Part shown: piece after piece, positions 6,495-12,757 of the stretch
Layout of the letters: each line of letters starts with the position of its first letter
Position numbering within the stretch: the first letter of the stretch is position 1
Assembly (NCBI GenBank): GCA_031266295.1
Contig: JAISBH010000135.1
Span: 1-12,757, forward strand
Direction: 5' to 3'
DNA length: 12,757 nucleotides
Source: Oscillospiraceae bacterium
GTDB lineage: Bacteria; Bacillota; Clostridia; Christensenellales; Aristaeellaceae
Translations under genes and position numbers: made by a program
The notes under the pieces: generated by a model
The model's database searches: none
What the model was told of the DNA's origin: nothing
What the model saw: only the letters and a program-made list of their open reading frames with translations

Positions 6495-7265
6495 GTGATA
6501 CGCATAGGTATCTGCACATCCCCGGACAATGCTGGGATCGTGAAGCGCATAGGTTACGATTACATCGAAATGAACTTGTCCGCAACGGCGGCTATGACCG
6601 AAGCCGATTACACGACCTTGAAGGAATCGCTGGCGAAGGCGGGAATCAAGGCGGAGGCGTTCAACGTGATGGTGCCTGGTCAGTATCATCTGACGGGATC
6701 GGACGCTGATCTCGCTCCGGTCAAGGAATACTTGAGCCGCGCTGTTCCGAGAGCGGCGGGGCTGGGCTGCAGGGTGATCGTGTTCGGCAGCGGAGGAGCG
6801 AGGAGAGTGCCGGAACGATTCTCGGCGAACGACGCGTGGACACAGTTGACTGAATACCTGAAGTCGGCGGCGGAAATTACGCGCGGTTATGGCGTCACGA
6901 TAGCGATCGAGCCGCTGCGCAAGGCTGAGACCAACATCATCCACACTGTAAAGGAAGGCGCGGCGCTCGCGACCGCCGTCAATAATCCCAACGTAGGGGT
7001 GCTGGGGGATACGTACCATATGTACGCCGAAGGTGAAGCGTATAGCGCGCTGATCGAGGCAAAAAGCAGGCTTCGGCATGTTCACACGGCGGAGAACGTC
7101 ACGCGCGCGTTTCCTTCGGAGGGGGACGGCACGGATTACAAGGGGTTGTTCGCCGCGCTGAAGGAAGCGAGGTATGACGCGCGCGTCAGCGTAGAAGGCG
7201 GATGTAAGGATTTCGCGTCAGAGGCCGAGGCCGCGCTGGCGGTGTTGCGCAAGGCTGGATGTTAG
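6495..7265 (+). CDS. Sugar phosphate isomerase/epimerase-like TIM-barrel protein (AP endonuclease 2 superfamily)
   Basis: The 256-residue protein begins at GTG, with GAGGTG 5 bases upstream. It shows the xylose isomerase-like barrel pattern: RIGICTS at strand 1, GYDYIEMNL at strand 2, and the metal-binding quartet Glu139 (IAIEP), Asp172 (GDTYH), His197 (RHVHTAEN) and Glu234 (VSVEGG). These are the residues that bind a divalent ion in D-tagatose/D-psicose epimerases and related inositol enzymes. Conserved Arg204 near the active site fits a substrate-contacting role. The substrate cannot be told from sequence. It sits 36 bases after dnaB and 35 before the aldolase, so a link to ketose metabolism is plausible, but this is inference. 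Confidence 0.85.
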   Translation: MIRIGICTSPDNAGIVKRIGYDYIEMNLSATAAMTEADYTTLKESLAKAGIKAEAFNVMVPGQYHLTGSDADLAPVKEYLSRAVPRAAGLGCRVIVFGSGGARRVPERFSANDAWTQLTEYLKSAAEITRGYGVTIAIEPLRKAETNIIHTVKEGAALATAVNNPNVGVLGDTYHMYAEGEAYSALIEAKSRLRHVHTAENVTRAFPSEGDGTDYKGLFAALKEARYDARVSVEGGCKDFASEAEAALAVLRKAGC

Positions 7266-7285
7266 ATTAGTTATTTAGTTTGTTA

Positions 7286-7290
7286 GGAGG
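7286..7290 (+). promoter_or_regulatory. Ribosome binding site fixing the aldolase start at 7301
   Basis: GGAGG lies 10 bases before the ATG at 7301. A longer frame from TTG at 7280 would translate through this site and is rejected. Confidence 0.75.
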
Positions 7291-7300
7291 TCTTAGAATT

Positions 7301-8164
7301 ATGTTAGTCAACGCGAAGGATATGCTGATCAAGGCGGCGGCCGAGGGTTACGCGGTGGGTCAATTCAACATCAACAACCTGGAGTGGACGAAGGCGGTGC
7401 TGATTACCGCGCAGGAGTTGAACGCGCCCGTTATACTAGGGGTATCAGAGGGTGCGGGGAAGTACATGTGCGGCTTCAAGACAGTTGCGGCGATGGTAAA
7501 GGCGATGGTAGAGTCGCTGAACATAACGGTTCCGGTTGCGCTGCACCTGGATCACGGTTCGTATGACGGGTGTTTGAAGTGCGTAGAGGCGGGGTTCAGC
7601 TCGATTATGTTCGATGGTTCACATCTGCCGCTGGCTGAAAACATTGAGAAGACGAGCGAATTAGTGAGGCTGTGCGCGGAAAAAGGGCTGTCATTGGAGG
7701 CCGAGGTAGGTTCTATCGGCGGCGAGGAAGATGGCGTAATAGGCATGGGCGAGGTGGCCGATCCCAATGAGTGCAAGAAGATAGCCGATTTGGGCGTTAC
7801 GATGCTGGCCGCCGGTATAGGCAATATCCATGGCAAGTATCCGGCGAATTGGAAAGGGCTGGATTTCGGCGCTCTGGAGAAAATTCACGCGGCGACGGGG
7901 AGCGTACCGCTGGTTTTGCATGGCGGAACAGGCATCCCGACCGACATGATCCAGAAGGCGATCAGCCTGGGCGTTGCGAAGATCAATGTGAATACGGAAT
8001 GCCAGCTGTCGTTCCAGGCCGCGACACGCGCGTACATAGAGTCGGGTAAGGATCTGATGGGGAAGGGTTTCGATCCGCGCAAGCTGCTCGCGCCGGGCAC
8101 GGCGGCTATCCAGGCAACGGTCAAGGAGAAGGTGGAGCTGTTCGGCAGCGTCGGTAAGTTGTAA
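7301..8164 (+). CDS. fba: Class II fructose-bisphosphate aldolase (ketose-bisphosphate aldolase)
   Basis: The 287-residue protein has the full class II signature. Zinc and catalytic residues lie in LDHG (83-86; Asp84, His85), EAEVGSIGG (133-141), GNIHGKY (174-180; His177) and LHGGTG (206-211; His207), with KINVNTE (227-233) at the phosphate end. It cleaves fructose-1,6-bisphosphate to glyceraldehyde-3-phosphate and dihydroxyacetone phosphate in glycolysis and gluconeogenesis in the cytoplasm. A tagatose-bisphosphate aldolase role cannot be excluded, because the family is hard to split by sequence. It is the last gene of the run. A repeat element is inserted directly at its stop codon, whose bases form part of an 11-bp direct duplication. 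Confidence 0.93.
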   Translation: MLVNAKDMLIKAAAEGYAVGQFNINNLEWTKAVLITAQELNAPVILGVSEGAGKYMCGFKTVAAMVKAMVESLNITVPVALHLDHGSYDGCLKCVEAGFSSIMFDGSHLPLAENIEKTSELVRLCAEKGLSLEAEVGSIGGEEDGVIGMGEVADPNECKKIADLGVTMLAAGIGNIHGKYPANWKGLDFGALEKIHAATGSVPLVLHGGTGIPTDMIQKAISLGVAKINVNTECQLSFQAATRAYIESGKDLMGKGFDPRKLLAPGTAAIQATVKEKVELFGSVGKL

Positions 8165-8208
8165 GGGTTAAGCAATTCCAAATTTAGAATTGTTGGAAGC
8201 TTCGGGGA

Positions 8209-8260
8209 AACCCCCTCTGTCGCTGCGGCGACATCTCCCCCTATGGGGGCGATGGGGGTT
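8209..8260. repeat. Three-way-junction hairpin module of copy B
   Basis: The outer stem AACCCCC (8209-8215)/GGGGGTT (8254-8260) encloses TGTCGC-TGCG-GCGACA (8218-8233) and CCCCC-TAT-GGGGG (8237-8249). It lies 45 bases after the aldolase stop and could also end that transcript, although no T run follows. It matches 8-54 in the opposite orientation. Confidence 0.7.
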
Positions 8261-8271
8261 GGAGGGACGGG

Positions 8272-8538
8272 TCGCGCTACGGAATAGACTATCGGAGCGG
8301 AACAGGTTGGTCGAAGCCGATGGAATGTGTGTCACGATGGTCCAGGCGAAGCCTGGTCAGGTTTCGAAAGGGCGGATGACAAGCTCCCCGCTGGGACGTT
8401 CCATCGTCCCAACGTTCCAATTCCTGCGCCCGCCAGTAAAAACGCTATAAAGAAGTTGACAGCTTACGCCATTGTGGCGGGCGCTACAAACTTAAAGCGC
8501 ATTCGATCCGCAGATCGAACAGCGTCCCGCCGCAGCGA
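8272..8538 (+). repeat. Core of repeat copy B shared with copy A
   Basis: This part is collinear with 107-410. It holds the identical blocks 8334-8377 and 8492-8538, the hairpin CCAGGC-GAA-GCCTGG (8342-8356), the stem GCGCCCGCCA (8426-8435)/TGGCGGGCGC (8475-8484) and the hairpin TTCGATC-CGCA-GATCGAA (8502-8519). The long stem has one G-C pair fewer than in copy A on both arms. Copy B lacks the two small hairpins at 217-246 of copy A. Confidence 0.85.
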
Positions 8539-8656
8539 CTCGTGCGGCATTCCAGGCACATTTGTGGAATTGTGGAATTCCAAATTTGGAATTGCTGGTA
8601 AGGGTTAACCCCTCTTCCGCTGACAGTAAAGAGGCAACTCCCCGCCGAGGCGTTTG

Positions 8657-8691
8657 AACGTCCCCTCCGCCATTGCGGCGAAGGGGACGTT
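8657..8691. terminator. Likely terminator of the minus-strand DUF3298-like gene
   Basis: AACGTCCCCT (8657-8666) pairs with AGGGGACGTT (8682-8691) over 10 perfect base pairs, extended by CGCC/GGCG after one mismatch. It lies about 22 bases after the stop of the minus-strand gene. There is no long T run on the minus strand, so termination is plausible but not certain. Confidence 0.5.
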
Positions 8692-8713
8692 ATACGTCCG
8701 CTGCCATTTCATG

Positions 8714-9481
8714 TTACGTCGGCATAGCCTCGATCAAGCCGGTATAATCCGGCTCTCCGCCAGCCAGCAGATTCGTCAGCTTTGGCGTCGCCAACCCACC
8801 CAGCTTGCTGAGCGGCGCTTCGATGACCCAGTAGTCACCTTCAGCGTGAATCCGGTCGCGCAGGAATAACCCAACGCCGTCCTCTGTCAGATAAAAATTA
8901 ATGTTGTAGTACTCCGGATCGGCATCGTCCAGATAATCCTCGGCGAACCGTTCCAAGAAATCCTCCGAAGCCTCAACCGGGTTAATCATCATGAACGTTC
9001 CATTCAAGATCGCCGAACGCAGCTCCTCGTCCACGGTCAGGTAATCGCTCAGCTGCGTGTCCGGCTCGCCCGTGGTCAGATCAAACACCAGCGCCTGAAT
9101 ATCCGCCCACGGGTACGCTATATTCTCTCCACTGAAAAAATATTCTGTGCGCACGCTAAGATAGCGACCGCCCAGCAGCGTGTACGCGGTCTTACCCTCG
9201 ACGGTATCCCACGCGCGGTCGGCGTCTTCATCCAGGAACGTGTCGGTCGAGAACCAGCGAAGATACGCGTTCAGCATCTCTTGCGTGTCCGCGTCTTCCA
9301 GTCCTTCGACGCATACATACTCAATCCGAGACTCGCCGCTCTCCGCTGTCTCAATGGTGATGGTCATGGGAGGCTGAGCCTCCGGAGCCACTTCGGCAAA
9401 TCCTACCGTTAAGCACGCGAGCAGCGAGAGGGCGAAAATCATCAGAATAGCTGCGAGTTTTGTCCATGTCATACGCATCAT
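8714..9481 (-). CDS. Secreted DUF3298-like protein
   Basis: From the ATG at 9481 the protein has 255 residues. It starts with a basic stub and a hydrophobic stretch (8-28), then GFAEVAPEAQ; cleavage after Ala29 by signal peptidase I is likely, though LLAC (20-23) could also be a weak lipobox. The rest is acidic. VFDLTTGEPDTQLSDYLT and, near the end, INFYLTEDGVGLFL followed by GDYWVIEAPLSKL resemble the DUF3298 domain found in RsiV and PdaC-type proteins, where it acts outside the membrane and can bind ligands. It may bind cell-wall material, but this is not shown. It lies downstream of the LysM giant on the same strand, separated by a strong terminator, so it needs its own promoter. The longer frame from 9562 lacks a ribosome site. 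Confidence 0.65.
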   Translation of the reverse strand: MMRMTWTKLAAILMIFALSLLACLTVGFAEVAPEAQPPMTITIETAESGESRIEYVCVEGLEDADTQEMLNAYLRWFSTDTFLDEDADRAWDTVEGKTAYTLLGGRYLSVRTEYFFSGENIAYPWADIQALVFDLTTGEPDTQLSDYLTVDEELRSAILNGTFMMINPVEASEDFLERFAEDYLDDADPEYYNINFYLTEDGVGLFLRDRIHAEGDYWVIEAPLSKLGGLATPKLTNLLAGGEPDYTGLIEAMPT

Positions 9482-9490
9482 GGCGTTAAT

Positions 9491-9497
9491 CTCCTTT
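9491..9497 (-). promoter_or_regulatory. Ribosome binding site fixing the start at 9481
   Basis: On the minus strand AAAGGAG lies 9 bases before the ATG at 9481. A second ATG follows directly at 9478 and could also be used. Confidence 0.75.
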
Positions 9498-9502
9498 ACC
9501 GT

Positions 9503-9532
9503 ATTATGGCGCTTGTACCGTCTATATAACAA
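9503..9532 (-). promoter_or_regulatory. Possible promoter of the DUF3298-like gene
   Basis: On the minus strand two readings overlap. As SigA it is TTGTTA (9532-9527), 18 nt, CATAAT (9508-9503). As SigE it is ATAT (9527-9524), 15 nt, CATAAT, the same spacing as at 551-579. A weakness is that the start would fall at about 9496, inside the ribosome site. Confidence 0.3.
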
Positions 9533-9564
9533 ACGTAACAACGGACGAGATTGTTTCACCATAC

Positions 9565-9603
9565 AAAAAAAGGACTGCCGCGCTGTCTTGACGGCAGTCC
9601 TTT
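9565..9603 (-). terminator. Strong intrinsic terminator of the LysM giant gene
   Basis: Read on the minus strand, AAAGGACTGCCG and CGGCAGTCCTTT form a 12-bp stem with an 11-nt loop, followed by an uninterrupted run of T (seven A on the plus strand, 9565-9571). It begins 31 bases after the stop codon at 9634. It is a textbook Rho-independent terminator. Confidence 0.9.
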
Positions 9604-9633
9604 GATCGATGTATTAACCCGGCGTCGTTTTGT

Positions 9634-12600
9634 TCAGCCCAATGAAGCGCCCTTCGGCAAGCATATGATCCTGCCGGCTACGAAGTCCGCTGGAGTCAGC
9701 GTTGGATTCGCTGCTAGGATAGACGCCGTGGTTACGTGGTACATGGCCGCAACCGACGCCAATGTATCGCCCTTGAGCATCAAATACGGCTCCAATCCAC
9801 TATCGGCGCATGAGCCTCGGCTTCCCTGCGGTGGGATACACAGCGTCTGGCCTTCTTTGAGCGCGGTCAGATCGACGCTTGGATTGGCGGCTGTCAGCGC
9901 GCTGTACGACAGGTTATAGATGACCAGCAGATCGTAGAATGTCTGACCCGTCGTTACATAGTGTACGCTATGCCCTTCGCTGCACGAAGGCTTGGCGATC
10001 GGCAGGCATATCACTTGCCCGACCAGCAGCTGATCCGGCGCGGTGCCAGGGTTTGCCGCCAGCAATTCCGCCAGATCAAGACCGAACCTGCGAGCGATCA
10101 GATAGAAGCTGTCGCCCTTCTGTACCGTGTACGTTTTACCGCTCGGGCAGATCGGCGTGGAGGGGATCGGGTCCACCGGCTCGGGCGTTACGCACGGGAT
10201 AGCCACCCTGGCGTTCACCATCAGGCAGTCCGGATGCAATCCTGGGTTCGCGGCGAACAGATCGGCCAGCGTCACTCCGTATTTTTTCGCGATCGTGAAC
10301 AGCGTCTCGCCGCACTGCACACAGTGGACGGTTGGCTTGCACGGCGCGGGAACCGCAGGCGTCGCGGGCGTTCCGGGGACACATACCGTCGTGCCGAGGG
10401 TCAGGTTATTTGGATCGACCGTCGGATTCAGCGCCTTGATGGCGTCGACCGTCGTGCCGTACCACAGCGACAGCGTATAGAATGTATCGCCCTTCTGGAT
10501 CACGTGCGCTATCGAGCCGCTGCAAGGGCCTGCGGGTGGAGTCGGCGGAGTCGGCGGTGTGACCGCACCCTTCTGCGGGATGCATACGACGTCGTCGGGC
10601 TGCAGTTTCTCGGGCGTGAGTCCGGGGTTCACGGCCAGTATCTCCTCCAGTGTGATACCAAACCGCTGCGCCACCGCAAAGAGCGTGTCGCCCTTCTGGA
10701 TCACGTACGGCACGCCATCCTTGCAGAATACCGGGCCTTGATAATCCGGGATACACAGCCTGCTGCCAATCTCCAGCTTATCGGGGGCGACACTGGGGTT
10801 AGAGGCCATCAGATCCGACAGCGGTACGCCGAACTTCAGTGCGAGCGTATAGAGCGTGTCGCCCTTTTCCACCACATGTATGACGCCGGTCTCGCAGAAC
10901 GGCTTGGCGTTCTCCACGGGCAGGCATATCACATCGCCCGGCTCCAGCGCCTGAGGATTGACCAACGGGTTCGCCGATAGCAAATCGGCCAGCACGATGC
11001 TGAATCGCAACGCGATGCTATAGAACGTGTCGCCTTGGCGGACTATGTACGGCGTACCCTTCGGGCAGAACGGCGCTGGCTCGGAACCCTTGTCGGGGAT
11101 GCAGACCAGATCGCCTTCCTGCAGTTTCTCCGGGTTCACGCTGGGGTTCGCCTCGAGCAGCGTTACCAGCGGGATGCCGAATTGGATGGCGATCGCATAC
11201 AACGTGTCACCCTTGCGGATCGAGTACGCAGTACCGTTAGCGCAGAACGGCGAAACCCCTCCGCCGCCGGGAATGCATATCTTCTGACCAGGCTCCAACC
11301 TCTCGGGCACGACGCCGGGGTTGGCGACCAGCAGGTCATTGATGGGGATGCTGTTGCGCCTGGCGATATCAAAGAGCGTGTCGCCCTTCTGGATGGTGTA
11401 CAGCGCGCCGGTGCACGCAGGCACATTGCCTCCGCTGGGTGGCAGCGGAACGCATATAACCTGCCCAACCTCCAGTTTTTCCGGGTTGATGCCAGGGTTC
11501 GCGGCCAGCAGCGCGGCCAGCTCAACATTGTTCCACTTGGCGATGTCGAAGAATGTGTCGCCCTTGTGGATCGTGTAACGCACGCCGTTGCACGGTTGGA
11601 TTGTCGCCGCCTGAATCGCGGGCTGCGGTTTCGGTTCAGGGTTGGTGGATTCGGCGGTGGGCTGCGGTTTGGCGGTGACCTTGAACAACTCGGCTGTATC
11701 CTCGGCCTTTAGCACCTCAACCGGCTTTACGGGCGTGGGCGAAGCTGCCTGCGAGGCGGGTTCGACAACCTTCGCCTGAGCGGCGGGCTGGGTTTCCGGC
11801 TTCGCCGCTTCTTCCAATGGCACAGGTGATGCGGGCTTCGCGGCTTCCTGCGTGGCGGGCGGCGCAGTTTCAATGGCCGGGGCGGGCGCTGAGGATGGCT
11901 TTACCTCTAGGCGCGGTGCGGCGGACGGTTCATGCGCAGGCGTATTTGCTGCTGACGACTGGATTACTTCGATGGGCGGTTCGGCCTTGAGTTCGGTCGA
12001 GTGCACGACTGTATGCTCATCGGAGGGTTCAGGCCCGTATGACACGGGCGTGATCTCGCCCAAGTTTGTGTTGATATCCGTGATCCCTTCAACGCTGCCG
12101 CCCCGGCCGCCGTCCACTGTCTCCTTGACGATCTCAGCCGCTTCGATTTTAGCTGACGCTGTCTTATTTGGGATACAGAGGATCTGTCCCGGCTCCAGTT
12201 TTTCTGGATTTACGCCTGTGTTGGCCTGGAGCAGCTCAATGAGTCCAACGCCAGTCTTGCGCGCGATCTCATAGAGCGTGTCGTCCTTGACCACTATGTA
12301 GCGCGTACCGCTGCAGGCTGGAGTGGGCGGAAGCGTGGGAGTGGCGCCGGAGCCTGGTTTCTGGGGGACGCAAACGATCTGCCCGACATAGAGCTTCTCC
12401 GGGTTGACGCCGGGGTTCGCGGCCAGCAGCATGGCGATCGTGACGTCGTTCTTCTGCGCGATAGCGAAGAAGGTGTCGCCTTTGGCGATCGTGTACTGCG
12501 TGCCGCTGCACGTGGGTTCCAGCGGCGGAGTGGGCTTTTTGTTGGGGATGCAGATGATCTGCCCCACGTAGAGGTTTTCCGGGTTCACGCCGCTGTTGGC

Positions 12601-12757
12601 GGTCAGCAGATCGGCCACGGAGACCTCGTGCTTAACCGCGATGGCGTAGAACGTGTCGCCGCGCTGTATCGTGTACAGCGTACCATCGCACTCGGGCGGC
12701 TTCGCTCCTGGTTTGGGGATGCATAGCATCATCCCGGCGAACAGCTTCTCCGGATTG
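9634..12757 (-). CDS. Giant cysteine-bracketed multi-LysM protein, N-terminus outside the window
   Basis: The frame is open to the window edge, so the true start lies beyond 12757; the ATG at 12732 falls inside a LysM module (NPEKLFAGMMLCIP) and is not the start. The 1040 visible residues hold one partial and 14 complete LysM modules. Each has the pattern C..G..Y.I.KGDT...IA...G....LL.ANP.V.PE.L..GQ.ICIP. Three complete modules come first, then a linker of 192 residues rich in Pro, Ala, Glu and Thr, then eleven more. Nearly every module has one Cys at its start and one in the final C-I/V/L-P, predicting one disulfide per module. LysM binds N-acetylglucosamine chains in peptidoglycan or chitin. 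With no catalytic domain visible, it looks like a wall- or spore-binding scaffold. The missing N-terminus could hold a signal peptide or enzyme. Confidence 0.93.
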   Translation of the reverse strand, partial: NPEKLFAGMMLCIPKPGAKPPECDGTLYTIQRGDTFYAIAVKHEVSVADLLTANSGVNPENLYVGQIICIPNKKPTPPLEPTCSGTQYTIAKGDTFFAIAQKNDVTIAMLLAANPGVNPEKLYVGQIVCVPQKPGSGATPTLPPTPACSGTRYIVVKDDTLYEIARKTGVGLIELLQANTGVNPEKLEPGQILCIPNKTASAKIEAAEIVKETVDGGRGGSVEGITDINTNLGEITPVSYGPEPSDEHTVVHSTELKAEPPIEVIQSSAANTPAHEPSAAPRLEVKPSSAPAPAIETAPPATQEAAKPASPVPLEEAAKPETQPAAQAKVVEPASQAASPTPVKPVEVLKAEDTAELFKVTAKPQPTAESTNPEPKPQPAIQAATIQPCNGVRYTIHKGDTFFDIAKWNNVELAALLAANPGINPEKLEVGQVICVPLPPSGGNVPACTGALYTIQKGDTLFDIARRNSIPINDLLVANPGVVPERLEPGQKICIPGGGGVSPFCANGTAYSIRKGDTLYAIAIQFGIPLVTLLEANPSVNPEKLQEGDLVCIPDKGSEPAPFCPKGTPYIVRQGDTFYSIALRFSIVLADLLSANPLVNPQALEPGDVICLPVENAKPFCETGVIHVVEKGDTLYTLALKFGVPLSDLMASNPSVAPDKLEIGSRLCIPDYQGPVFCKDGVPYVIQKGDTLFAVAQRFGITLEEILAVNPGLTPEKLQPDDVVCIPQKGAVTPPTPPTPPAGPCSGSIAHVIQKGDTFYTLSLWYGTTVDAIKALNPTVDPNNLTLGTTVCVPGTPATPAVPAPCKPTVHCVQCGETLFTIAKKYGVTLADLFAANPGLHPDCLMVNARVAIPCVTPEPVDPIPSTPICPSGKTYTVQKGDSFYLIARRFGLDLAELLAANPGTAPDQLLVGQVICLPIAKPSCSEGHSVHYVTTGQTFYDLLVIYNLSYSALTAANPSVDLTALKEGQTLCIPPQGSRGSCADSGLEPYLMLKGDTLASVAAMYHVTTASILAANPTLTPADFVAGRIICLPKGASLG
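9646..11592 (-). repeat. Tandem array of eleven LysM modules (C-terminal block)
   Basis: Coding repeats recur at about 170-200 bases (57-67 residues). The GKGDT-type segment gives a recognisable word, GTGTCGCC on the plus strand, at about 11551, 11374, 11200, 11023, 10852 and 10681. Copies have diverged at DNA level, so this is old protein duplication, not a fresh tandem repeat. Confidence 0.85.
11593..12168 (-). other. Low-complexity Pro/Ala/Glu-rich linker inside the LysM giant
   Basis: These 192 residues separate the two LysM blocks. The first third is mixed (KIEAAEIVKETVDGG...), the rest is rich in Pro, Ala, Glu, Lys and Thr, with repeats such as EEAAKP and KPQP. It has no Cys and is predicted to be disordered, so it may act as a spacer or wall-spanning arm. 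Confidence 0.8.
12169..12757 (-). repeat. Tandem LysM modules, N-terminal block (three complete, one partial)
   Basis: The three complete modules end in ICIP, VCVP and LCIP and are separated by Pro-rich spacers such as KKPTPPLEP. A fourth module is cut by the window edge, showing that the array continues upstream. Module 4 has KDDT where the others have KGDT. Confidence 0.85.

Larger units (their letters stand above)
8161..8608. mobile_element. MITE-like element (repeat copy B) with 11-bp target duplication
   Basis: GTAAGGGTTAA occurs at 8161-8171 and again at 8598-8608, and between them lies repeat copy B. Just inside each end is a near-palindromic 19-mer, AATTCCAAATTTRGAATTG, at 8174-8192 and 8576-8594 (one mismatch), so the ends also match as inverted repeats, each starting with GCAATTCC. 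The unit is about 426 bases and has no transposase gene. The left duplication includes the last base and the stop codon of the aldolase gene, so insertion did not damage the protein. The layout is that of a non-autonomous transposon; which transposase moves it is unknown. Copy A lacks these ends. No gene is supported in 8165-8713. Confidence 0.65.

Noticed and set aside
6459..7085. A 208-residue minus-strand frame opposite the isomerase gene
   Set aside because: The plus-strand protein has all four metal ligands of its family; the minus-strand product shows no recognisable pattern and is rich in Arg and His, typical of a shadow frame.
8455..8460. TTGACA within repeat copy B as an outward promoter
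   Set aside because: No -10 box occurs 16-18 bases downstream; that place is the GC-rich right arm of the conserved stem. Copy A lacks the box.
8611..8634. CCTCTT/AAGAGG hairpin as the original aldolase terminator, displaced by the insertion
   Set aside because: The stem is only 6 bp with a 12-nt loop and no T run, too weak to call, though its place after the duplication is suggestive.
9961..10980. A long plus-strand frame of 339 residues opposite the LysM array, and another at 11035-11712
   Set aside because: They are open because the LysM repeats have biased GC-rich codons. They have no ribosome site and low-complexity Arg-rich products, and lie wholly within an unmistakable minus-strand gene.
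9646..11592. Regular repeats that might suggest a CRISPR array
   Set aside because: The period is about 170-200 bases, the copies are diverged and all in one reading frame with LysM residues conserved. They are protein-coding modules.
12703..12732. ATG at 12732 as the start of the LysM protein
   Set aside because: The frame continues to the window edge with NPEKLFAG, the middle of a LysM module, and there is no ribosome site. The true start lies outside.

Overview
The window looks like a chromosomal segment of an endospore-forming Firmicute of the Clostridia type, GC-rich by eye (roughly 55-60 %). The reasons are the SPOCS/DUF3794-LysM protein of the SipL type, the YybS-L9-DnaB gene order of Firmicutes, strong AGGAGG-type ribosome sites and dispersed GC-rich hairpin repeats. 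Genus cannot be told from the sequence alone.

Layout: (1) 1-410 is a dispersed repeat, copy A, full of hairpins and cut by the left edge. (2) 631-2157 is a plus-strand sipL-like spore morphogenesis gene with a possible SigE-type promoter and a terminator at 2198-2228. (3) 2229-2514 is a regulatory gap with a SigA-like promoter and four helically phased GTGAAY words. (4) 2515-8164 is a compact plus-strand gene run, probably one operon: a truncated YesN-like receiver protein without DNA-binding domain, a 64-residue membrane protein, a DUF2232/YybS membrane protein, rplI, dnaB, a sugar-phosphate isomerase/epimerase-like TIM barrel and a class II fructose-bisphosphate aldolase. (5) 8161-8608 is repeat copy B. 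It is flanked by an 11-bp direct duplication that includes the aldolase stop codon, and it carries near-palindromic 19-bp ends, which is the architecture of a MITE-like non-autonomous insertion. (6) On the minus strand lie a secreted DUF3298-like protein (8714-9481) and, upstream of it, a very large protein made of at least 14 complete LysM modules bracketed by cysteines (9634 to beyond 12757, N-terminus outside the window).

How the parts relate: rplI, dnaB and yybS form a housekeeping replication/translation cluster, but gdpP, the usual neighbour between yybS and rplI, is not there. The sipL-like gene and the LysM giant both suggest a spore envelope role; the sipL-like and DUF3298 genes share a similar ATAT-N15-CATAAT promoter-like motif. 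The most unusual material is the repeat family. Two copies 8 kb apart share 44- and 47-nt perfectly identical blocks, and the hairpins between and beside these blocks change by compensatory base changes. This points to selection on, or mobility of, a folded nucleic acid.
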